Virus record (IMG/VR): IMGVR_UViG_3300043015_000204
Coordinates: 1-25,829 of that record
Direction: 5' to 3' (one strand)
Length of the DNA: 25,829 nucleotides
Source: a virus
Shown in pieces: positions 1 through 6,031 of this stretch; position 1 is the stretch's first letter, and each line of letters starts with the position of its first letter. The notes beneath the pieces are model-generated. The model did not search any database. It had not been told where the DNA came from and worked only from the letters and a program-made list of their open reading frames with translations. A program made the translations under genes and the position numbers.

Positions 1-223
1 AACTCACAAGAAATAGCACGTGATTGTTGCACGATTAGATGCACCATCTTGCGCGAATCCCTTGTTTCATTGGGCTTTACGTGGGCAGGGTTGCCATTTG
101 TTGCACACCCCCCTGTCCGACCATGCTTTTTCTGTGGTGTGAGCGACAGCCCACCCTATGGGGGGAAAGCGCGGCAACCAATATAGCGGTAGGGCGATCA
201 CAAGTTTGACCCAAAACCAACAG
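1..223. other. Non-coding right-end region, likely within or beside the terminal redundancy
   Basis: I find no convincing gene here in either direction; open frames are very short or are shadows of the adjacent repeats. The 9-mer TTGTTGCAC occurs twice (24-32 and 98-106). The stretch lies beyond the large terminase gene, the end-promoter and the repeat array, which is where T7-like genomes keep their direct terminal repeat. The assembled contig may therefore run through the terminal repeat here into the genome left end. The boundary of the terminal repeat cannot be placed from this window alone. Confidence 0.45.
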
Positions 224-415
224 GGTTGGGAGACCACTGGGACGGGTACACACTACAGCTCAAGCTCATGCTACCCACTACATGGTTGGGAGACCACTGG
301 GACGGGTACGAGCTGGTGGTCAAGCTCAAGCTACCTACTGCAGGTCAAGCTCAAGCTACCCACTACAGGTCAAGCTCAAGCTCAAGCTACCCACTACAGG
401 TCAAGCTCAAGCTAC
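224..415. repeat. Tandem direct repeat array, T7 SRR/SRL-like
   Basis: Two kinds of repeat are interleaved. A 26-bp unit beginning GGTTGGGAGACCACTGGG is perfectly repeated at 224-249 and 284-309. A 25-bp unit beginning GGTCAAGCTCAAGCTACC recurs head to tail at 318-342, 343-367, 368-398 (expanded by one extra CAAGCT hexamer) and 399-415 (truncated). A degenerate copy lies between the two 26-bp repeats, at about 255-282. Open frames crossing it have repeat-driven, low-complexity translations and no homologue I recognise, so I do not call them genes. In T7, short direct repeats flank the terminal redundancy at both ends; the position here, past the terminase genes, is equivalent. That role is inferred. 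Confidence 0.8.
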
Positions 416-450
416 AACCTAACCCTAGCCTCAACTTTCCTCTTGCTATA

Positions 451-493
451 TGCCCCTTGGAGGGGAGGATACCATCATCCCCGAGAAGGGGCA
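451..493. repeat. 43-bp interrupted palindrome (large hairpin) near the genome end
   Basis: The outer arms TGCCCCTT (451-458) and AAGGGGCA (486-493) are exact reverse complements. Inside a symmetrical 3x3 internal loop, a second stem pairs GGGGA (462-466) with TCCCC (478-482) around an 11-nt loop. There is no T-tract on either side, so it is not a classic rho-independent terminator. It lies between the large terminase stop and the direct repeats, so it could be a transcription stop, a concatemer-processing structure or a terminase recognition element. The structure is visible; the role is inferred. Confidence 0.65.
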
Positions 494-630
494 GGCACAG
501 CTTGGCCACAGCTACTACCTGTCCATGATGGTCTTCCACGAACACTCAGTGTGAGCACCTCGAGGACGGGGGTAGCTTCAGCCACAAGCTCAGGCCCCAC
601 CACTGCATAGCTATAGGTATAGCCCATTTA
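494..630. other. Non-coding spacer
   Basis: Spacer between the 43-bp palindrome and the promoter-like motif downstream of the large terminase gene. I see no gene, repeat or clear signal in it apart from a short AT-rich GCTATAGGTATAGC palindromic stretch near 607-620. Confidence 0.5.
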
Positions 631-648
631 CAATGGTGGAACCCAATT
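631..648 (-). promoter_or_regulatory. Phage RNA polymerase promoter, phiOR-like position
   Basis: The minus strand reads AATTGGGTTCCACCATTG, one base different from the copy upstream of the capsid gene. It lies 14 bp beyond the large terminase stop codon and points toward the genome end, where no gene follows within 600 bp. T7 and T3 have a promoter at exactly this place (phiOR), which is implicated in DNA packaging and replication at the right end. The motif is seen directly; promoter activity and the phiOR role are inferred from position and from resemblance to the SP6 promoter. Confidence 0.75.
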
Positions 649-662
649 ATTTCCTCATGTTA

Positions 663-2438
663 TCAGGTACTTGCCCAGACGCCTCCTGAGCCATCATTCA
701 TGGCCAGTTCCATCGCCTTTTCAGGGCTTGCACCCATAGCCAGAGCGTCCAAGCTGAGGCCTACTTCACCGTGCCACAGCGCCAGTTCAGCTTCGAGGAT
801 GCGGTCGCTACGTTCTGCAGCCTTCTGCTCCTCGTCCTGACCCATCTGCTCGACCCAGTAAGCCACGGCCATAGCCAGAGCGTCCACACGGTCGTCGTAT
901 GCGAGGGAGCCACGGTCCTTCGTCAGCCTGCTCATCTGGTACATGAGCTGACGCTTGAGCGCTTGCTCAGGCGGGTAGTCCCTGACGGACTGCTGGTCGT
1001 GTTTGATCACGCTCGGACAGATTACAAGCCTGTGCTGGTTCATGACAGGCTCGAGCGTGTCGATGATCCGCTTCTCCTTCTGCTGGTTGGAGCGGACCTC
1101 CTCGAGGGTCATGGGGTATCCGGCCTTCTTGAGGTGCGGAGTGAAGAGCTTGGTGAACATGCCGTCACCGAAGTTGCTCTCGATGATCCCGAGGTTGCAT
1201 TTGTTACGCTTGGCGATCTGTGCGAGGGCGTCCATGACGTGGTCGTCGTAGCCACCCTGCATACCACCAGCCTCCGTCACGAAGAGGAAGCCGTTGAGCA
1301 TCTTGACCACAGCGTAGGTGGTCTCGTCCTTGCCCCTACCGGAGGGGTCGATAGCGATTACGCTGCCTTCGTACTTCACCCAATCACCGGGCGTGGCCGC
1401 TGGGCGGTGATAGCGGTCGCCATTGAGGCCGACGCACTGGAGTTCCTGCAGTCTGTACTGAGGATCGGCAGACCAGATCAGGCGCTCAGGGGCTGTGTCC
1501 ACGTTGAGGGACGTGACGATGAGGTCGGACAGCTTGAGCGGATACTTGTCGGCGTCAGAGAGCCGGGTGTCGAGCATGAACTGCAGGGCAAAGCCTGAGC
1601 GTCCATAGGACATCTCACGTTCGAGCAGGTCGTCGTCGTCGAAGCGAGTAGGATCGACGGGATCACGGGGGGATTCACCGTCTTCCAGCATGGCCACGAT
1701 GCTCGGTGCCAACCGGTCACCGTAGCTCGTAGCGAGGACGTCCTTGGCAGGTAGGCGGGCAGGCCAGATACGCACAGCATACCCACGGTTGGGCAGCTCG
1801 TTGTACAGGCTCTCCTCGGTCTGCGGGGTGCCGAGGTATTTGATGCGTCCACCGGGCTTCAGCACGGCGTCGAACTCCTTCACCCGCTCTGCCAGCTTGT
1901 CGCGTTGGCCTTGGGTCTCGGAGTTGTTGGGGACCTCCACGTCGTCGCCGATGATCTCGTCAGCGCGGGAGCCAGTGAGCTGACCGAAGATGCCCACGGA
2001 TTTCACCGATGGGGAATGGTCTGCTTTGGCGGGGCCGACATCGAAGGCGATCATCGAGCTTCGTTGCTCAGGACGGGGCTGGAGGTGTTGGAGGATCGGC
2101 ATCTCACTGATGAGACGCTGCGTGAAGATCGAGAACTGGTCGGCCCGGTCCTTGGAGGCAGAGACCACCATGAACTTGAGCTGAGGGTTACGCAGAAGAC
2201 GCCAGCACACGTAGGCTGACGTGATCCAGCTCTTGCCGACACCACGGAACGCCTCGATGATCAGGCGGCGGGGTCCGTGTTGGAGGTATGTGGCGATGTC
2301 CATCTGAACCCACGTCGGGTCAGGGAGCAGGAGGTGCCGCCATACGAGTATCAGGAAGTACCGGAAGTCCTCGAAGATCTTCCAATCCTTCTCGGGGTAT
2401 TGTTCACGCCACCAAGGCGTGTCTTTCTCTAGGCTCAT
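663..2438 (-). CDS. Terminase large subunit (T7 gp19-like DNA packaging ATPase/nuclease)
   Basis: This motor protein pumps genome DNA into the procapsid through the portal and cuts the concatemer. It has 591 residues, close to T7 gp19 (586). The Walker A loop is FRGVGKS (residues 64-70), the Walker B acidic segment is EIIGDDVE (161-168), and a coupling motif GTPQTEES follows near 203-210. The C-terminal RNase H-like nuclease begins at AIDPSGRGKDET (362-373), whose Asp364 is the likely metal ligand. The ATG is preceded by AGGAG with a 5-nt spacer. In T7 the spanin genes 18.5/18.7 sit just upstream; here that slot is a 99-nt non-coding gap. It is the last gene before the genome end. Identity is firm. 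Confidence 0.96.
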   Translation of the reverse strand: MSLEKDTPWWREQYPEKDWKIFEDFRYFLILVWRHLLLPDPTWVQMDIATYLQHGPRRLIIEAFRGVGKSWITSAYVCWRLLRNPQLKFMVVSASKDRADQFSIFTQRLISEMPILQHLQPRPEQRSSMIAFDVGPAKADHSPSVKSVGIFGQLTGSRADEIIGDDVEVPNNSETQGQRDKLAERVKEFDAVLKPGGRIKYLGTPQTEESLYNELPNRGYAVRIWPARLPAKDVLATSYGDRLAPSIVAMLEDGESPRDPVDPTRFDDDDLLEREMSYGRSGFALQFMLDTRLSDADKYPLKLSDLIVTSLNVDTAPERLIWSADPQYRLQELQCVGLNGDRYHRPAATPGDWVKYEGSVIAIDPSGRGKDETTYAVVKMLNGFLFVTEAGGMQGGYDDHVMDALAQIAKRNKCNLGIIESNFGDGMFTKLFTPHLKKAGYPMTLEEVRSNQQKEKRIIDTLEPVMNQHRLVICPSVIKHDQQSVRDYPPEQALKRQLMYQMSRLTKDRGSLAYDDRVDALAMAVAYWVEQMGQDEEQKAAERSDRILEAELALWHGEVGLSLDALAMGASPEKAMELAMNDGSGGVWAST

Positions 2439-2537
2439 AAAGGCTCCTATGCGGGCTGGAGAAGCTCAGGGCAGGCCTAAAGGGCCTCTAGGGTATGGTC
2501 GCCCCAGAGAACCTCTTCAGGCCTGTAATACGGCCTC
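2439..2537. other. Intergenic gap between terminase subunits with AGGCC repeats
   Basis: This 99-nt spacer holds four AGGCC copies on the minus strand. Two are StuI-type palindromes, at 2472-2478 (CAGGCCT) and 2518-2525 (CAGGCCTG), that could pair to form a stem with a roughly 40-nt loop. No open frame is evident. T7 encodes its spanins at this place, so the gap may be the scar of a moved lysis cassette or an RNA processing hairpin. Both readings are inference. Confidence 0.4.
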
Positions 2538-2765
2538 TCAGCCGCCGTAGAGAGGGGTTACGTTTCCAAGGTCTGGCAGATCATCCGCGAGGGATTTGAT
2601 CGCTGGGTCTTTCGCACCGTCAGCGTTGATACCGTTGTCCTTGAGGAACTGTCGGATGGCGTTGAGGTCGGACGGGCTAGCTTGCCCTGACTTCAAACGA
2701 TCCATCATCTCTTCTGCGAGGGCACCGTGAAGTGCCGCCATCAGGTCTTCTGTTGCGCGGCTCAT
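2538..2765 (-). CDS. Terminase small subunit (T7 gp18-like)
   Basis: The 75-residue protein begins MSRATEDLMAALHGALAEEM and contains SPSDLNAIRQFLKDNGI. The pattern (S/T)PxDLNxxRQFLKDN(G/N)I is the signature of T7-like small terminase subunits (T7 gp18 has 89 residues). It binds the concatemer junction and recruits the large subunit. I chose the ATG at 2765 rather than an upstream in-frame one because AAGGAG lies just upstream and the ATG overlaps the holin stop codon (ATGA). It sits between holin and large terminase, as in T7 (17.5-18-19). The acidic C-terminal tail (DDLPDLG) fits contact with the large subunit. Confidence 0.88.
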   Translation of the reverse strand: MSRATEDLMAALHGALAEEMMDRLKSGQASPSDLNAIRQFLKDNGINADGAKDPAIKSLADDLPDLGNVTPLYGG

Positions 2766-2944
2766 AGGAATGGGTCTCCTTTTTGCCCGAGAACACGGAA
2801 ACGCACCCACTCGTAGATGCGGATACATGTCCAAATGATTGCCAGCGAACCTGCAATCGTCGTGACGACAACAGGCAGCCAGTCAAGTTGAGAGCCGATG
2901 GCAGCACCCATGGCTGCCACGTCGGCTACGTCTCTATCGTTCAC
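2762..2944 (-). CDS. Holin (T7 gp17.5-like)
   Basis: A 60-residue membrane protein with one hydrophobic segment, WLPVVVTTIAGSLAIIWTCI (about residues 21-40), followed by a basic, polar tail (RIYEWVRFRVLGQKGD). T7 gp17.5 (67 residues) has the same layout and the same position just before the small terminase. It would open the inner membrane at lysis. The start is inferred to be GTG at 2944: it overlaps the upstream stop codon (GTGA), while the in-frame ATG at 3004 would add 20 residues of implausible sequence inside the neighbouring gene. A second small membrane protein at 17798-18004 could share or compete for this role. Confidence 0.7.
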   Translation of the reverse strand: MNDRDVADVAAMGAAIGSQLDWLPVVVTTIAGSLAIIWTCIRIYEWVRFRVLGQKGDPFL

Positions 2945-3426
2945 GTTGGGACCTCCCAACCGAAGAGTGCATCGAGCTGTTCGTCCGTCACACCTGCAGA
3001 CCACTTCACGAGTTCAAGAAAGGGAGCATCGCGGCGTACCTCAGATACTGCCCCCCACTCGATCCGCGCCTCTGTCTGTTGATCGGCGGTGAGATAGCTC
3101 AGTGCCGAAGCGAAAGCGGCGGGCCAGCCACCACGTGCTGCATCCTCAGCTTCAGGTCCAGTCAGAAGACCGGCGCGGAAGCAAGCGATGCAGAAGGCGC
3201 GACGAGGAAGGACCGCAGCCTTGCGCCACTCCACAGCCATCGCTTCAACTTCCTCCGGGGTCAGCGATGTCTCGGCCCACGCAGTTCCGTCCCAGTTGTA
3301 GCGTCCAGTGACAGGCTTGAGTGGGACCTCGACAGTCCCTGCAGGGTATCCCAAGCGTGTAGCAGGTGATGGGTCTCCTGTGGTCTGCCAATACCCGTGG
3401 TCCGGGTGGTAGAAACCTTTTTCCAT
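2941..3426 (-). CDS. Tail fibre-associated protein, possibly an assembly chaperone
   Basis: 161 residues. The N-terminal 50 residues (a YHPDHGYWQT start, then GYPAGTVEVPLKP and YNWDGTAW) resemble the small domain found in phage proteins encoded right after tail fibres. The middle and C-terminal part is alpha-helical and rich in Ala and acidic residues, with no motif I can name. The start has AAGGA 8 nt upstream. It follows the distal tail fibre gene by 11 nt and overlaps the holin start. Position and the N-terminal pattern suggest a fibre assembly or attachment role; the evidence for function is weak. Confidence 0.5.
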   Translation of the reverse strand: MEKGFYHPDHGYWQTTGDPSPATRLGYPAGTVEVPLKPVTGRYNWDGTAWAETSLTPEEVEAMAVEWRKAAVLPRRAFCIACFRAGLLTGPEAEDAARGGWPAAFASALSYLTADQQTEARIEWGAVSEVRRDAPFLELVKWSAGVTDEQLDALFGWEVPT

Positions 3427-3437
3427 TGTGTGTATCC

Positions 3438-4826
3438 TTACCGTAGTTCAGACCAGATGTTCATCGCGTCGGTGCAGTCGATCCGGTAGTACCACCCGTC
3501 AGGTACGATGAACTGGATGTTGGTCAGCGTTCCGGGGTCTCCGACGATTGCCTGCACCATCGAGCCTGTGCTTGCGCCAATGTACCCAGACATGCTGGTG
3601 TTTGCGGTTGAGTGGCGGGAGTGAATCCAGATCGGGCGTCCAGTGGTGTTCTGGTAGTTCGTACCATACGAGCGCGATCCCTCGAGGCGCTGCCAAGTCT
3701 GACCATACCCGAGACCATCTTGCTGGTCTGCGATGGCCTGTGCCACACGCTGCGGTGTCATGACCTTGGTGGTGCTTGTACCAGCTTCAGCTTCAGCCTG
3801 TGTCGCAACAGGGAGCCGAGCGATGTTGAGTGTACCGGCGTTCATGTACGAGGCGTTGAGGAAGTACCCACTGCCCTGTCCGTCGAGAAGATCGGCGTCG
3901 AGACCAGAACCTTGCCCGTCCACGGTCTTGATCTTTGCCAGCACGTCAGCAGCCGTGTATGAGGATGAGGGCAGCTTGCTGTCGATGTCAGATTGGAGAC
4001 CAGCCACAGTTGATGCGTCCAGCTCCCATGCGCCCATCAGCGTGGACGTCCCTACACCAGTGACCTGATAGACGTTGCCGTTGGAGTGGAAGTAGATGTC
4101 ACCCGTGTTTGCAGCATCAGCAGCGTAGGTTGTCAGGTTACTGCCGTATGCCACGTGTGGTCCCATAGGACCTACGTCACCTTGGGCACCCTGAGGGCCG
4201 GTAGCACCTGTCGGACCTTGAGGACCTGTCGGCCCCGCAGGGCCTGTGTCACCTTGGGGGCCTTGGATACCTTGAATGCCTTGCGGGCCAGTCGCACCAG
4301 TGTCGCCGGTAACACCTTGAGGACCTTGCGGGCCTTCATTGCCTTGCGGACCTTGGTTGCCTTGCGGGCCGATCAGCGCAGTCCATGCACCCCAGTTACC
4401 ATCAGGTTGCTTCCAACGGAGCGAGGATACAGGAGCGTTCGTTCCGTTGCCCCACTCGTAGTCTGGCGTCGGGCCTGACGGGCCGGTAGGGCCAGTAGGA
4501 CCCGTGGCACCTTGGACACCCTGAGGACCTTGAACGCCCTGAGGGCCGGTATCACCAGTGTCACCCTTCGGGCCTTGGATACCATCGGCACCTGTCGGGC
4601 CAACAGGGCCTTGGGCACCGTCCGCGCCATCCACACCATCAACACCCTTCTGAGCGATCTTCTGCCAGTAGGTCGTGTTGGAGGTCGGGATGCCAGCGGT
4701 AACGTTGATCTTCGCTACGAAAGTTTCACCCCCGTCAAACACAGCATCCTGTGCGACGTAGGCGGTAGCGGCAGACCACGTTCCTTTCCAGCCGATGCGT
4801 ACCCGGCCAATGTTGATTGCTGCCAT
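3438..4826 (-). CDS. Collagen-like distal tail fibre / receptor-binding protein
   Basis: 462 residues. Residues 1-60 form a small beta domain with the W..TAYVAQDAV..G.TFVA...IPTSNTTYW pattern of CBM5/12-type carbohydrate-binding modules. Then come 20 uninterrupted Gly-X-Y triplets (61-120), a 32-residue non-collagen island (121-152) and 24 more triplets (153-224). The C-terminal 240 residues hold the phage-fibre motifs GLDADLLDGQGSGYF (308-322) and AEAGTSTTKVMTPQRVAQAI (346-365). A tip domain begins near TWQRLEGSRSYGTNYQNTTG. It probably trimerises through the triple helix and displays a receptor-binding tip. Its start lies 1 nt after the stop of the T7-type fibre gene, suggesting coupled translation and a bipartite fibre. 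Confidence 0.85.
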   Translation of the reverse strand: MAAINIGRVRIGWKGTWSAATAYVAQDAVFDGGETFVAKINVTAGIPTSNTTYWQKIAQKGVDGVDGADGAQGPVGPTGADGIQGPKGDTGDTGPQGVQGPQGVQGATGPTGPTGPSGPTPDYEWGNGTNAPVSSLRWKQPDGNWGAWTALIGPQGNQGPQGNEGPQGPQGVTGDTGATGPQGIQGIQGPQGDTGPAGPTGPQGPTGATGPQGAQGDVGPMGPHVAYGSNLTTYAADAANTGDIYFHSNGNVYQVTGVGTSTLMGAWELDASTVAGLQSDIDSKLPSSSYTAADVLAKIKTVDGQGSGLDADLLDGQGSGYFLNASYMNAGTLNIARLPVATQAEAEAGTSTTKVMTPQRVAQAIADQQDGLGYGQTWQRLEGSRSYGTNYQNTTGRPIWIHSRHSTANTSMSGYIGASTGSMVQAIVGDPGTLTNIQFIVPDGWYYRIDCTDAMNIWSELR

Positions 4827-4827
4827 G

Positions 4828-5982
4828 TTATGTCACCGTTGTTACGTGGAGAAAACCATCTGCGTCGATGGTGAAGTCGTTATCGTTTGCTGTGCCGTAG
4901 TACTCGATCATCAGCTCCCCCTCGTCGGAGAGGTAGAAGCGACCGAAAGCTAGGCCAAGAGGGGTGGCACCCATGGGACCTTGGTCACCAGTGGGGCCTT
5001 TGTCTCCGGTATCTCCGGCTGGCCCCTGAGGGCCGGTGAGGCCAGTGGGACCTTGGATACCTTGGGGACCAGCGGGACCTGTTGGGCCTTGTGGTCCTGT
5101 TGCTCCGGTTGGGCCAGTAGCTCCGGTCGGACCTTGGAGACCTGTTGGGCCTTGTGGACCCTGAGGCCCTACCGCACCTTGGTCACCAGTCAGGCCAATG
5201 GGACCTTGTACGCCCTCAGGGCCGCGATCACCTTGGTCACCCTTTGGTCCTTGCAAGCCGGTCGGGCCTTGGAGACCTTGGGGACCAGCAGGTCCTAGAC
5301 CACCTGTCGGACCCATAGGGCCTTGAGGACCTACCGGACCTTCCGGGCCTGTCGGGCCAGCGGGACCTGTTGGGCCAGCGGGTCCTTCAGCACCGGTGCC
5401 GCCCTGCGGGCCTTCGGACAGGTAGAAGTCCATGACGCCAGTGTTCGGGTTGTACGTGACGTAACCAGCCTGTCCGTACGGGATGCGGTGCATCACCGTC
5501 TGGATCGCGTTGTACTGTGACGCCAGCGCTTCAACCTGTTGGAGGTATGAGTTACCAGCGTTCTGCACCCAGTCGAGGGTGACCACGTCACTGCCGTTTA
5601 CAGGTGTTGCACCGTTGATGAGCTTCCGCCCTTGCAGGTCGAACACGCCGTTTTCCAGCCGGAGGGTTTCCCCCATGTCGTCTGCAGCTTCCTGAGCGAT
5701 GAATGCCCCGTGACGTGCGACGGTGTCGAGATCCTCCTCGCGGAGAGCCACACCATCAGCGAAGTCCACGATCTGATCCCGAGGGGTTTCTCGGTAGATA
5801 CGAACAACAGCTCCATTCGCAGGAGCTGGGCTGATGGAAACGGTTGAGGCGTTGTTCCAAGTGAACGCAGCCTCCGCGCCATCCACTGTCACGAAGATGT
5901 GCGCCTTGTCGATGTAGCCGAAGTTGAAAGAGAACAGGGTCTTGGACCCGTCCCCCGTAAGATCGACGAAGGATGTTGCCAT
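4828..5982 (-). CDS. Tail fibre with T7 gp17-type N-terminus and collagen stalk
   Basis: 384 residues. Residues 1 to about 135 match the T7 gp17 N-terminal tail-attachment domain: [21 protein letters not shown] is its start (seen at 3-23), followed by [20 protein letters not shown] and a helical region. Residues 191-340 are 50 uninterrupted Gly-X-Y triplets, about 43 nm if a standard collagen triple helix. The last 44 residues are a small beta-like cap. T7 gp17 has instead a beta-structured shaft and tip of similar total reach. The product probably anchors the fibre to the tail, with receptor binding handed to the next gene product. A GC hairpin carrying GGAGGG precedes the ATG by about 14 nt. 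Confidence 0.88.
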   Translation of the reverse strand: MATSFVDLTGDGSKTLFSFNFGYIDKAHIFVTVDGAEAAFTWNNASTVSISPAPANGAVVRIYRETPRDQIVDFADGVALREEDLDTVARHGAFIAQEAADDMGETLRLENGVFDLQGRKLINGATPVNGSDVVTLDWVQNAGNSYLQQVEALASQYNAIQTVMHRIPYGQAGYVTYNPNTGVMDFYLSEGPQGGTGAEGPAGPTGPAGPTGPEGPVGPQGPMGPTGGLGPAGPQGLQGPTGLQGPKGDQGDRGPEGVQGPIGLTGDQGAVGPQGPQGPTGLQGPTGATGPTGATGPQGPTGPAGPQGIQGPTGLTGPQGPAGDTGDKGPTGDQGPMGATPLGLAFGRFYLSDEGELMIEYYGTANDNDFTIDADGFLHVTTVT

Positions 5983-5996
5983 GTTGTGTCAGCCCA

Positions 5997-6012
5997 CCCT
6001 CCTCGCGGAGGG
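5997..6012 (-). promoter_or_regulatory. GNRA-capped hairpin in the tail fibre leader
   Basis: The minus strand reads CCCTCC-GCGA-GGAGGG: a perfect 6-bp GC stem closed by a GCGA tetraloop, with no following T-tract. The 3' arm is the only ribosome-binding-like sequence upstream of the tail fibre ATG at 5982, about 14 nt away. The fold could hide the ribosome-binding site, or act as an RNA-processing or 3'-end-protecting structure between the ejection and fibre genes. The fold is seen; the role is inferred. Confidence 0.5.
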
Positions 6013-6031
6013 CAGGCCCCTATGTTGTAGG

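Noticed and set aside
158-610. Plus-strand open frames over the repeat array (150 and 100 aa)
   Set aside because: Their translations just repeat the nucleotide units in low-complexity form, they lack ribosome-binding sites and oppose all other genes.
771-1598. 275-aa plus-strand open frame opposite the large terminase
   Set aside because: It is the antisense shadow of a clear terminase gene; the GC-rich codon bias keeps the opposite frame open.
4141-5400. DNA-level tandem repeat or CRISPR-like array
   Set aside because: The periodicity is 9 nt from Gly-X-Y codons with degenerate bases, not true spacers and repeats.
4086-5520. Plus-strand frames rich in Leu-Arg-Thr-Leu repeats, opposite the collagen blocks
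   Set aside because: Produced by the reverse complement of the Gly-X-Y codon repeats; not leucine-rich repeat proteins.
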